Position numbers and translations under genes: made by a program. Positions 6,874-16,944 of a stretch of DNA of 47,787 nucleotides are shown in pieces. Positions within the stretch are counted from its first letter, which is position 1, and each line of letters begins with the position of its first letter. Source of the stretch: Microcystis elabens FACHB-917 (GTDB taxonomy: Bacteria > Cyanobacteriota > Cyanobacteriia > PCC-6307 > Cyanobiaceae); assembly GCF_014698445.1 (NCBI RefSeq), contig NZ_JACJSZ010000024.1, forward strand, positions 1 to 47,787. Reading direction: 5' to 3'. The notes beneath the pieces are model-generated. The model was not told where the DNA came from. It did no database searches and saw only the letters and a program-made list of their open reading frames with translations.

Positions 6874-6905
6874 GGGGGCATCCTGGCGGGGTGAGACGGG
6901 CGACA

Positions 6906-7026
6906 GGGCCAGGTTTGGGTTTGGGCGGCCCGTCAGGCCATTGCCGCTGCGGGGATCTCCTCCGGCGTGGGCGCACCGTGGCTGCAGCCAACCCTGCACC
7001 GGGCGTGGCTGTGCCGTCCCAGTCGG
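6906..7026. repeat. HNH-upstream repeat, copy F
   Basis: This is the third copy of the 120-bp tract: GGGCCAGGTTTGGG, GGCGGCCCGTCAGG, GGCTGCAGCCAACCC and TGGCTGTGCCG in the same order as copies A and D, with small indels. It separates remnant F from hicBA. Confidence 0.7.
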
Positions 7027-7088
7027 TTGGCCCGGCCAGAGGCAGCATCCCCCCCACCCCTGCAAGACTGATGCCATCGGAGGGGGCC

Positions 7089-7295
7089 ATGCAGGAAATC
7101 CTTTTCGTGGTCGAGGAAGCGGAGGACGGCTCTTACCGGGCCAGTGCCGCCGGCGCCGCCATCCATACCGAAGCCGACACGCTGGAGGACCTCCACCGGG
7201 AGATTCGCGACGCCGTCGTCTGCCATTTCGATCCCGGCGAGGCGCCGCCCCTGATCCGCCTCCATCACGTGAGGCAGGAACTGCTGGCCCTGTGA
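7089..7295 (+). CDS. hicB: HicB-family antitoxin (short)
   Basis: The product is 68 aa: MQEILFVVEEAEDGSYRASAAG... then HTEADTLEDLHREIRDAVVCHF. This is the HicB core, a decayed RNase-H-like fold. It lacks the C-terminal DNA-binding domain found in longer HicB proteins, so it may neutralise without binding an operator. A GGAGGGGG ribosome site sits just before the ATG. The stop overlaps the HicA start (GTGA). Confidence 0.82.
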   Translation: MQEILFVVEEAEDGSYRASAAGAAIHTEADTLEDLHREIRDAVVCHFDPGEAPPLIRLHHVRQELLAL

Positions 7296-7537
7296 GGATT
7301 CCGCGGGACGTCAATGCCCAGCTCCTGGCCGAGCGTCTGCGGCGCCATGGCTACGTGCCGACGCGGCAGACAGGCAGTCACATGCGGCTGAGCCGAAGCT
7401 CTGACGGCCAGCAGCAGCACCTCACGATTCCTGCCCACAAGCTTCTCAGGGTCGGCACCTGGCGGCAGATCCTCAAGGACGTGTCCAGCCAGCTGGGCTG
7501 CTCGATCGAGGAGCTGATCGGCAGCCTTGACCTGTGA
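7292..7537 (+). CDS. hicA: HicA-family mRNA interferase toxin
   Basis: The product is 81 aa. LAERLRRHGYVPTRQTGSHMRLSR carries the GSH motif with the catalytic histidine. LTIPAHKLLRVGTWRQILKDV is the usual second half of the dsRNA-binding-like HicA fold. HicA cuts mRNA and is blocked by HicB. It begins at the GTG at 7292, overlapping the antitoxin stop. The tail CSIEELIGSLDL matches the family end, so it looks complete. Confidence 0.85.
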   Translation: MRIPRDVNAQLLAERLRRHGYVPTRQTGSHMRLSRSSDGQQQHLTIPAHKLLRVGTWRQILKDVSSQLGCSIEELIGSLDL

Positions 7538-7634
7538 AGACTGGACACAGGGGCCGTTCCCCCCGGGGCGGGGCATCAGGGCCCCTGACGCCCGGTCGCC
7601 ATCACACAGCGTTTCTGCTCGATGATCGACTGCC

Positions 7635-7671
7635 CCAGATCCTCGTAGGTGGCGGAGGGGGGTGGGGGCAT
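7635..7671 (-). pseudogene. HNH-HIT remnant, copy G (start only)
   Basis: From the ATG at 7669-7671 the minus strand reads MPPPPSATYEDLG and then leaves the family sequence. Only about 12 codons remain. The call depends on the identical start found in the other copies. Confidence 0.5.
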
Positions 7672-7725
7672 GGGGGGATGCTGGCGTGGGGTGACGGGGG
7701 TGGCACTTGTTGGGGGCGAAGCCCT
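7672..7725. repeat. HNH-upstream repeat, second type, copy G
   Basis: This matches the tract upstream of copy B (2692-2745) in the GTGACGGGGG and GGCACTTGT blocks. It lies between remnant G and vapBC. Confidence 0.5.
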
Positions 7726-7800
7726 GCTGACATGTCTTGTTCTGTTCCCTCAGCCAGGGCGGAGGGCATAGTGTGTAGACGCCTCACCAGGAGGTCACAC

Positions 7801-8004
7801 ATGGCCACGAATCTCGCGCTGGATCAGGACCTGCTCGATCACGCCTTCCGCGTCAGCGGTGAGCCGACCAAGAAAGCTGCCGTCACCCGCGCTCTACAGG
7901 AGTTCATCGCACGCCGGGAGCAGCGCCAGGTGGCTGAGCTCTTCGGCAAGCTCGACTGGGACCCCGGCTACGACTACAAGGCCGACCGGGAGCGCCAGCG
8001 GTGA
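7801..8004 (+). CDS. vapB: VapB-family antitoxin
   Basis: The product is 67 aa: MATNLALDQDLLDHAFRVSG, EPTKKAAVTRALQEFIARR and a C-terminal KLDWDPGYDYKADRERQR. The ribbon-helix-helix-like N-terminus, followed by a WD..YDYK toxin-binding tail, is the usual VapB plan. An AGGAGGT ribosome site precedes the ATG at a good distance. The stop overlaps the VapC start (GTGA). Confidence 0.87.
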   Translation: MATNLALDQDLLDHAFRVSGEPTKKAAVTRALQEFIARREQRQVAELFGKLDWDPGYDYKADRERQR

Positions 8005-8408
8005 GCCTGCTGGTCGATACGTCGGTCTGGTCGCTGGCTTTCCGCCGTGATGGCCAGCCGGGTGTGCCCGAGGTGGGCGCACTGCGCGGAGCGCTCCTGG
8101 GCGCCGAGCAGGTCTTCACCACTGGATTGGTGCTTCAGGAGGTGCTGCAGGGTTTTGCCGGCCCCAGGAACCGGGACCAGCTCGTGGAGCGCCTCTCCGT
8201 GCTCGCCTTTCTTCAGCCCGACAAGCAGGACCACATCTCAGCCGCCGACATCCGCAATGTCTGTCGCCGACGTGGTGTCCAGATCGGCACGATTGATGCC
8301 CTGCTCATTCAGCTCACTCAGCGCTACGACCTGACGCTGCTGACAACAGATCAGGACTTCCATGCGGCCTCTCAGCACGTGGATGTCCGGTTATGGACCC
8401 AGGCCTGA
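8001..8408 (+). CDS. vapC: VapC-family PIN ribonuclease toxin
   Basis: The product is 135 aa, with all four acidic PIN positions: LVDTSVW at the start, LQEVLQG, TIDALLIQL and TTDQDFHAA. VapC toxins cut tRNA or rRNA with Mg2+ at this site and are blocked by VapB. It starts with GTG at 8001, overlapping the antitoxin stop. Its last bases run into HNH remnant H. Confidence 0.88.
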   Translation: MSLLVDTSVWSLAFRRDGQPGVPEVGALRGALLGAEQVFTTGLVLQEVLQGFAGPRNRDQLVERLSVLAFLQPDKQDHISAADIRNVCRRRGVQIGTIDALLIQLTQRYDLTLLTTDQDFHAASQHVDVRLWTQA

Positions 8409-8620
8409 GCGTTCTGCTTGCCGGCATTGCAGTGGAAGCAGAGGGCCGGCAGGTTGCTGAGGTCGCCTGTGCCGCCGTCGGCGCCGCAGCACTCGCAGCG
8501 GGTGATGCCGTTGAAGGTGAACCCTGCTCACCATCCGCCCACCAGGATCCGGCGGGCCACGTCCTGCGCCGGGGCTGGGCTGCGGCGACCCAGGAGCTCC
8601 ATGATCTTCAGGGGTTGGCG
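8405..8620 (-). pseudogene. HNH-HIT remnant, copy H
   Basis: The minus strand reads MELLGRRSPAPAQDVARRIL, a short frameshifted tract, GITRCECCGADGG, then DLSNLPALCFHCNAGK, followed by the vapC 3' end. Winged-helix and zinc-finger scraps remain; the VDHI catalytic part and the HIT domain are lost. It shares with copy F the unusual GTTGAAGGTGAACCC variant, suggesting these two had a common ancestor. Confidence 0.72.
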
Positions 8621-8733
8621 CCCGCCTACGTAGTGGACATCGGGCACCTGCCGGAGTCCAGGGCAGGCGCCGCCAGCAGGGCGGCGGCTCCGTGCAGGCT
8701 CCGCAGCAGGGACGGCTGGTAGGGGGCGGCCAT
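8621..8733 (-). pseudogene. N-terminal fragment of a possible membrane protein
   Basis: From the ATG at 8731-8733 the minus strand reads MAAPYQPSLLRSLHGAAALL and stops after about 35 codons. The pattern of P-x-LLR-x-LHG followed by an alanine/leucine helix recalls the first membrane segment of small cyanobacterial cytochrome-like membrane proteins. The rest is absent, so it looks like a backbone gene cut by the array edge. Weak call. Confidence 0.25.
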
Positions 8734-8840
8734 GGGGTCGGAGCGGGCGTCAGCAGGCTACGGACCCCGCCGGGAATCCTGCCCTGGGAGGATCGAGCCG
8801 CCTGCGCCGCACGGAGCACCGGGGGGTCTCGAGCGCCACG

Positions 8841-8978
8841 ATGATCGACGACCAGCTGCCGATCCAGGACGTGTTCCGCCGGATCGACGACGATGCGGTC
8901 TTCGCTCTGATGGACCGCAAGGGAATGAAGGACCCCTTCTTGTTCCTGCTGCGGCGCCAGCTCCCCTTCAGGGACTGA
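8841..8978 (+). CDS. Small hypothetical protein (45 aa)
   Basis: This is an ATG-started frame of 46 codons: MIDDQLPIQDVFRRIDDDAV then ALMDRKGMKDPFLFLLRRQL. It is acidic at the start and basic/hydrophobic at the end. I do not recognise it. It overlaps the end of the convergent gene at 8968 by 11 bases. Balanced composition and a clear start make it plausible, but there is no family evidence. Confidence 0.4.
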   Translation: MIDDQLPIQDVFRRIDDDAVFALMDRKGMKDPFLFLLRRQLPFRD

Positions 8979-9444
8979 CCGGCGGGGGAGGCCGGAGCAC
9001 GCCCCCCTCGCTGCGGGGGGACTGGGACGGCGCCGAGGGGAGCGGCGAGGAGGGCATGGGGGCGGGAACGGTCTCCGGACGCTGGACCGTGCGGCTGCGC
9101 AGCTCGCTCAGGGCCTGCCGCCACTGCTCCTGCTGCTCCTCGAGGGCCTCCAGCCGTCGACCACTCGCCTCCAGGCTCTGCAACCGGGAGAGCATCGCCC
9201 GCTGCTGCTCCTCCAGCACCGAGGTGCGTTCGAGGGCGCGGCTGTTCTCCAGCCCCTGCACCCGCTGCTCCAGCTGCAGCAGCAGCCGGTTCTGCTCGCG
9301 GGTCCTGGCCACCATCACCAGGAACAGCACGGCGAGCATGGTGCTCAGGCCGATCTGCAGCCAGCCCGTCCAGGCGGGAGGCCCCGGAGGGATGCTCCGG
9401 CGGCGGTCCTCCCCCCTGCCGTCGATGTCGGTGAGCGAGACCAT
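8968..9444 (-). CDS. Membrane-anchored coiled-coil protein, unknown function
   Basis: The product is 158 aa. One membrane segment at about residues 25-45 (WLQIGLSTMLAVLFLVMVA) is followed by a long coiled coil (REQNRLLLQLEQRVQGLENS onward) and a proline/serine-rich tail. The ATG at 9442-9444 has GGGGA upstream; another ATG lies 7 codons earlier. Single-pass anchors with a coiled coil often serve as scaffolds, but no role can be assigned. The gene lies downstream of the ATP-grasp gene on the same strand. Confidence 0.65.
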   Translation of the reverse strand: MVSLTDIDGRGEDRRRSIPPGPPAWTGWLQIGLSTMLAVLFLVMVARTREQNRLLLQLEQRVQGLENSRALERTSVLEEQQRAMLSRLQSLEASGRRLEALEEQQEQWRQALSELRSRTVQRPETVPAPMPSSPLPSAPSQSPRSEGGVLRPPPPVSP

Positions 9445-9488
9445 GCGTTCCCCGTGCCGTCCCATCCTGGCCTGTCGGGCCGGAGGTG

Positions 9489-11018
9489 TCAGCGGTCCGG
9501 CGGACCGAGGGTCGGCGCGCCGCGGGCGCAGGCACCCGCCAGCAGTTCGGCGACGGTGGAGCGGTAGACCGCGGCGGCCTGCTCCGGATCCCGGCCGATA
9601 CAGGTCATGCCCAGCTTGCCGAACTCGGAGAGGCAGCCCAGCAGGTGGAACACGCTGCCCTGCAGACGGGCCGGGTCGTAGTGGAGGCCGGCCTCCGCCA
9701 CGATGTCGATCAGGTCGAGCGGCATCAGGCCCCGCAGGCGGGGGTCGCTGAGATTGTCGGTGGCGCGGTAGTGGAGCGGCTGGCCGGTGGGGGAAAGGAA
9801 GCAGCCGGTGGCGGGGTCGAGGCTGCCGGCGGTGATCGCCCGCAGGGCCATGAAGGGATGGGTGGTGCCCCCCTGGCGCAGGTTGACCTCGATGGCCTGC
9901 AGATCCCAGCGCTCACCGAAGCGGCGGGCGATGAAATCGACGCCGAAGCGCTCGAGGGCCCCCTCGGCGGCGAGGGCCCGGCCCACGGCCAGCCCGTGCT
10001 CCATCAGCGCCACCCGGTAGGGCTCGGCGGCCGGAAAGCAGCAGCCCAGGTAGGTCTGGCCGCCCGCACCACCGAGGATCTGCTCGTGGGTGGAGAGCAT
10101 CTCCACGGTGCCGCCCGGATGGATCGTGCCCTGCACGCTGGGGGAGCGCAGGGCGTCGCCGCCCTCCAGCCAGGCCTCGGCCAGGGCTCCCTGACGGCCC
10201 AGCAGCTCCGTCCAGCCGGCCGCCGGCATCGGCAGATCGTCGAGGGCGCGCCGGATCCGCCCGACCCGCTCGCTCCTGGCCAGCCCGTCCAGCGCCAGGG
10301 GGGCGAACACGAGGCGGGCATTGCCTTCGCCACTGAAGCCCTCGTTCAGCTTGATCACGCAGCCACCCAGCCCGGGGTTGTTCTCCCACAGGTCGGTCAC
10401 CGCCTCGGCCAGCGCATCAAGGCCGTGGGCCAGCCCGGTGCCGGGGGGATGGGGAACGCCGCAGCGGGCGAACAGCTCCCGGCTGCCCGCCTTGGTGCCC
10501 CAGTAGCCCAGGGCCGGATCGGTCCCCAGCAGCGGCACCTGCAGACGCTCGGAGAGCGTCTTCTCCAACTCGGTCACGACGTAGCAGATGATGAAGCTCC
10601 GGCCCGGCCGCAGCCGGTCCCGGATCCGTCCGAGCAGGGCCGGCCGCTCCAGCAGCTTCTGGGTCAGGGGCCGGGCGGAGCCGTCGTCGGTGTCAAACAG
10701 GTGCAGCCGGCGGCGGGCATGGGAGGTGGGCACCCCCGGCATCAGCTCCAGCACCGCATCCACCACCAGCTCAGGCAGCAGCTTGCTGGTCAGGTAGACC
10801 ACCTGCACGCCGGGGCTGCGCAGGCGCATCAGGGAAAACAGCTGGCGTTCCTCGTAGTGGTGGGCCCCCGTCACCAGGGCCAGCTGGGAGGGATCCATGG
10901 TGAGCGAGGGCACCATCAGCAGATCGAAATCCGCGCTGGCCCCGCCGCCGGTGTCGCCATGCTCGCGGCCCCACGGGGGCTGCAGCCCCTGCTGCAGTTC
11001 GCGGAAGCTCAGGGCCAT
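9489..11018 (-). CDS. ATP-grasp peptide ligase, PGM1-related
   Basis: The product is 509 aa. The N-terminal part (LLMVPSLTMDPSQLALVTGA, HHYEERQLF) and the ATP-grasp region (GCVIKLNEGFSGEGNA, then DLQAIEVNLRQGGTTHPF, with its metal-binding E-x-N) match cyanobacterial carboxylate-amine ligases named after peptide ligase PGM1. Such enzymes join a carboxylate and an amine through an acyl phosphate. The substrate here is unknown. The E-V-N-L-R-Q-G-G motif is intact. The gene stands alone on this strand, with the coiled-coil gene next downstream. Confidence 0.8.
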   Translation of the reverse strand: MALSFRELQQGLQPPWGREHGDTGGGASADFDLLMVPSLTMDPSQLALVTGAHHYEERQLFSLMRLRSPGVQVVYLTSKLLPELVVDAVLELMPGVPTSHARRRLHLFDTDDGSARPLTQKLLERPALLGRIRDRLRPGRSFIICYVVTELEKTLSERLQVPLLGTDPALGYWGTKAGSRELFARCGVPHPPGTGLAHGLDALAEAVTDLWENNPGLGGCVIKLNEGFSGEGNARLVFAPLALDGLARSERVGRIRRALDDLPMPAAGWTELLGRQGALAEAWLEGGDALRSPSVQGTIHPGGTVEMLSTHEQILGGAGGQTYLGCCFPAAEPYRVALMEHGLAVGRALAAEGALERFGVDFIARRFGERWDLQAIEVNLRQGGTTHPFMALRAITAGSLDPATGCFLSPTGQPLHYRATDNLSDPRLRGLMPLDLIDIVAEAGLHYDPARLQGSVFHLLGCLSEFGKLGMTCIGRDPEQAAAVYRSTVAELLAGACARGAPTLGPPDR

Positions 11019-11069
11019 GGCCGGATGGGCGGAATGTCGTCATGCTGACGACCACAGCGACCAGCGCCA

Positions 11070-11270
11070 ATGGAGTCGTTCCCGGTGAGTGCCCTCGGCT
11101 ATCGAGCCGCCTCCCTCACCACCTTGAGCCTGTTCCCCCAGGCGTTGAAGACCGTGCGCAGCGGCGACACCAGCGCCATCTCGCTGCGGATGTACGGGCT
11201 GTTCACCCTGGGGGTGCTGGCCTGGGCGATCTACGGCCTGCTGCGGGCCCTGCTGGAAGGGAGACCCTGA
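11070..11270 (+). CDS. SemiSWEET-like transporter, shortened
   Basis: The product is 66 aa: ALGYRAASLTTLSLFPQALK, TVRSGDTSAISLRMYGLFTL and GVLAWAIYGLLRALLEGRP. The PQ-loop motif and the S-x-R-M-Y segment match SemiSWEET sugar carriers, which normally have about 90 residues and three membrane helices. Here the frame stops after the second helix, and the crcB gene begins 14 bases later. Either the protein is truncated and inactive or it works with another partner. It appears cotranscribed with the crcB pair. Confidence 0.6.
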   Translation: MESFPVSALGYRAASLTTLSLFPQALKTVRSGDTSAISLRMYGLFTLGVLAWAIYGLLRALLEGRP

Positions 11271-11283
11271 GGTGGCGGGCCCC

Positions 11284-11655
11284 ATGGACAACGACGCCCT
11301 GTTCGTGGCGATCGGGGCGGTGCCGGGGGCCTGGCTGCGCTTCCGGGTGGTCAACCACTTCGAACCGATGCTGCCCCGCAAGCACTGGGGAACGTTCGGG
11401 GTGAACCTGATCGCCTGCTTCGCCATCGGCCTGCTGGTGAGCCTGGAGGCCAGCTGCGGGGGGGCCGCCGGCCGGACCCTGCTGCTGCTGGGCACCGGCT
11501 TCCTGGGCAGCTTCAGCACCTTCTCCACCTGGATCGCCGAACTGCACGAGACGCTCCACCGCCGCCAGCGCCGCGAGGCGGTGCTGCTCTGCGGCGGCTC
11601 GGTGCTCGGCGGGCTGCTGGCGGTGGGCGCCGGGCTGGCCATCGGCGCCAGCTAG
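11284..11655 (+). CDS. crcB: Fluoride channel subunit CrcB/FluC, first of pair
   Basis: The product is 123 aa with four predicted membrane segments. The signature GTGFLGSFSTFSTWIAEL matches the CrcB G-x-x-G-x-x-T/S-T-F-S motif, and the first helix has AIGAVPGAWLRF. CrcB channels export fluoride as dual-topology dimers. Where two genes lie side by side, they are thought to form a heterodimer of opposite orientation. The ATG at 11284 is preferred; a GTG at 11272 is possible. No fluoride riboswitch is evident upstream. Confidence 0.88.
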   Translation: MDNDALFVAIGAVPGAWLRFRVVNHFEPMLPRKHWGTFGVNLIACFAIGLLVSLEASCGGAAGRTLLLLGTGFLGSFSTFSTWIAELHETLHRRQRREAVLLCGGSVLGGLLAVGAGLAIGAS

Positions 11656-11664
11656 GGACGAGCC

Positions 11665-12093
11665 ATGGCGCCATCGCCTCCGCCGGACCACGCCAGCCTG
11701 CGCCGCGAGGCGCGGGACCTGCTGCTGGTGGCGATGGGCGCGGTGCCCGGTGCCCTGGTGCGCTGGCGCCTGGAGGACCTGGGCAAGGGCTGGGAGGGTC
11801 CGGCCACCGGGCTGATCGAGGCCGATCTGGCGGCCAACCTGATCGGCACCTTCCTGATCGGGGTGATCGCCGCCCAGCGCCCGCCCCGCCCCCGGCTGCT
11901 GCTGCTCGGCGCCATCGGCTTCTGCGGCTCGCTCACCACCTTCAGCAGCTGGATGCTGGAGATCAGCCTGGCGATGCGGCGCGGACGCCCCGATCAGGCG
12001 CTGGCGGTGGTGCTGGTCAGCCTGCTGGGGGGTCTGACGGTGGTGGCGCTGGGGCTGCTGGCGGGCCGCCAGCTGGGCCGGCTCAGGCGCTGA
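11665..12093 (+). CDS. crcB: Fluoride channel subunit CrcB/FluC, second of pair
   Basis: The product is 142 aa. It has AMGAVPGALVRWRLEDLGKG in the first helix, DLAANLIGTFLIGVIAA with the conserved N, and AIGFCGSLTTFSSWMLE with the channel motif. It lies ten bases after the first crcB gene, so the pair should be made together. Its end overlaps the convergent 7TM-HD gene by 11 bases. Confidence 0.88.
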   Translation: MAPSPPPDHASLRREARDLLLVAMGAVPGALVRWRLEDLGKGWEGPATGLIEADLAANLIGTFLIGVIAAQRPPRPRLLLLGAIGFCGSLTTFSSWMLEISLAMRRGRPDQALAVVLVSLLGGLTVVALGLLAGRQLGRLRR

Positions 12094-14173
12094 AGGCCTT
12101 GCGCGGGGGGATGGGGTAGGGGATGCGCCGGTGGCGCATGCGTTTCCAGACCCGCACGAAGGCGCGGATCACCAGCTCCAGCTCCGCCCGGGAGATGCCG
12201 CTGCCGTCGAGCTGGCCGTCGATCTGGCGGGCCTCCACCAGCCGCCGGACCATCGCCCGGGCCTCGGTCTCGGTGGTGCCCGGCGGCAGGGAGCGCAGGG
12301 CGGCCTCGCAGCCGTCGGCCAGCATCAGGATCGCCGTCTCCCGGCTGCGGGGCGCCGGGCCGCGGTAGCGGAACTGCTCCTCCCGCACCGAAGGGTCCCG
12401 CTCCTTCGCCTGATGGAGGAAGTAGCCCATCTTCAGCCGGCCCTGGTGCTCGGGGATGAAATCCGCCAGGGGGCGCGGCAGCCGGTAGCGGCGGGCCAGC
12501 TTCAGACCCTCATCGACGTGGGCCTGGAGGATGGCGGCACTGGCGAAGGGATCGTCCAGTTCATCGTGGGGGTTGACGCCCTGCTCCTGGTTCTCGATGA
12601 ACCACTGGGGGCCATGCAGCTTGCCGACGTCGTGGTAAAGGGCGCCGGTGCGGATCAGGTCGACGTCGGCCTGGATGGCGCGGGCCCCCTCCTCGGCCAG
12701 ACCGCAGATCATCAGGGTGTGCTCGAAGGTGCCCGGCGCTTCGATCGACAGGCGGCGCAGCAAGGGTCGCTCCAGATCGGCCAGCTCCATCAGCCGGGCC
12801 CGGGTGAGCAGGCCGAAGAAGCTCTCCACCAACGGCGCCAGCAGCAGTCCCGCCATCAGCAGACCTGCCACCAGCAGGGCCTCCTGCAGCAGGTCGGTGC
12901 CGCCGAGCGGCCCTGGGAAGACCGCGAGGCCGCCGAGCTGCACCAGGCGGATCAGCAGCCGCTGCAGCAGCACGGAACCGATGGGCAGCAACAGGGCCAG
13001 CTGCAGCAGCTGGGCCCGGTTGCGCTGCCGGCCGGCCAGCACCGCCGCCACCGCGGCCACCACCGCCGCCACCGCCAGCTGGGGCACCAGCAGCCCCTCG
13101 ACGGGCACCGGCCAGAGCAGGGCGGCCACCGCCAGCCAGGCCAGGCCGGCGGCCGTGCCCAGACCCTGGGAGAGCAGCAGGGCGGGCGGAACCAGCAGGG
13201 CCAGGGGGCTGGCCTGGCTGCCGAGCCAGAGCTTGCATCCCTGCACCAGCACCAGCATCGCCAGAGCCAGCAGAGCCTGGCGGGGTTCGAGGCTGGCACG
13301 CCAGCGCCGCATCACCAGCAGCATCACCCCGCAGGCGGCGAGAGCCTCACTGAAGCGACCAAGCCAGGCCAGGGGCCGAGGGCGATGGTTGACCAGGTCG
13401 AAATGCTCCAGCACGTCGAAGGCCTGGGGACTGATCGGCTCCCCCTGGCGGGTGATCAGGTCGTTCCTGCGCACCCGGATCGTGGGCAGTCCCTGGCGGG
13501 TGAGCAGGTCCTCGATCCGTCGCTGGCTGAGGAAGCTGTCGCTGCGGAGATTGGTACGACCCTGCAGGCTGGCCGCCAGCAGGCGGCTGCCCAGGCTGCG
13601 GGCGGGGGGGGGGAGGTCATGCAGCTGAAGTTCGGCAGCCGTGAGCAGCTGTCCCTCCGAGAGGCTGGCCACGACCCCCTGGCTGAGCATGCGCTGCTGA
13701 GCCCGACGGAGGGAGACCTTCCAGCGCATCAGATCAGGGGGGGTGAGCCCCGTCAGCCAGCGGCGCTCCTCTTCGGTGAGGTTGAGAGAATCGGGCCGGG
13801 GCTGGCCATCGGCGACCTTCAGGCGCACCCGCTGCAGCCGCAGTTCCAGCTGCTGCACCAGCGCCTCGCTGGCCAGGGGGTCGACCACCTGAATCTGGCT
13901 GCGGGGCAGCATGTGGCTGCGGCGCTGCTCCAGGTCGGTGCTGTCGATCACCGTCGCGTCGGCCGGGGCGCGGGCGGTGAACGGGGCCGGCATGCCGGGA
14001 CGCAGGTTCGGCTCCACCAGCCAGGGCCAGCTGGTGAGCAGGGCCACCAGCAGACAGAGCAGGAGCACGAGCAACCCACCGGCGGGACGCCAGGCCACCA
14101 GGGCCTGACGGGGACGCTCGAGCCGCAGCAAGTGGCGCCACAGTCCCCTGATCCGCCGCAGCCCGAATCTCAT
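12083..14173 (-). CDS. 7TM-HD family phosphohydrolase (YqfF/PgpH-like)
   Basis: The product is 696 aa. It has an N-terminal membrane segment, a large extracytoplasmic domain (about 60-290) and a block of membrane helices (about 300-450). A cytoplasmic HD domain follows: FEHTLMICGLAEEGA, then GALYHDVGKLHGP, with the HD pair, and later FIPEHQG. In characterised relatives such as PgpH this architecture degrades cyclic di-AMP. Cyclic di-AMP metabolism here is inference. The metal-binding HD residues are intact. The gene is transcribed away from folD. Confidence 0.87.
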   Translation of the reverse strand: MRFGLRRIRGLWRHLLRLERPRQALVAWRPAGGLLVLLLCLLVALLTSWPWLVEPNLRPGMPAPFTARAPADATVIDSTDLEQRRSHMLPRSQIQVVDPLASEALVQQLELRLQRVRLKVADGQPRPDSLNLTEEERRWLTGLTPPDLMRWKVSLRRAQQRMLSQGVVASLSEGQLLTAAELQLHDLPPPARSLGSRLLAASLQGRTNLRSDSFLSQRRIEDLLTRQGLPTIRVRRNDLITRQGEPISPQAFDVLEHFDLVNHRPRPLAWLGRFSEALAACGVMLLVMRRWRASLEPRQALLALAMLVLVQGCKLWLGSQASPLALLVPPALLLSQGLGTAAGLAWLAVAALLWPVPVEGLLVPQLAVAAVVAAVAAVLAGRQRNRAQLLQLALLLPIGSVLLQRLLIRLVQLGGLAVFPGPLGGTDLLQEALLVAGLLMAGLLLAPLVESFFGLLTRARLMELADLERPLLRRLSIEAPGTFEHTLMICGLAEEGARAIQADVDLIRTGALYHDVGKLHGPQWFIENQEQGVNPHDELDDPFASAAILQAHVDEGLKLARRYRLPRPLADFIPEHQGRLKMGYFLHQAKERDPSVREEQFRYRGPAPRSRETAILMLADGCEAALRSLPPGTTETEARAMVRRLVEARQIDGQLDGSGISRAELELVIRAFVRVWKRMRHRRIPYPIPPRKAFSA

Positions 14174-14252
14174 CGGTCCAGGCTAGCCAACGAATGGGGG
14201 TCCCCCTTCCAGTGGCGTCGGTGCATGCTGGGGTTCGGCGACGCTTCCCCCC

Positions 14253-16940
<2,688 letters not shown>

Positions 16941-16944
<4 letters not shown>

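Noticed and set aside
809..8620. CRISPR array or integron as explanation for the repeats
   Set aside because: Repeats are long, unequal gene remnants, not short regular units. No integrase gene or attC-like fold was seen, and the spacers are whole TA genes.
9486..11048. 520-codon plus-strand frame
   Set aside because: It is the exact shadow of the ATP-grasp gene on the other strand and has no family features.
11000..11290. Possible fluoride riboswitch before the crcB pair
   Set aside because: The conserved riboswitch core and pseudoknot pattern was looked for and not found.
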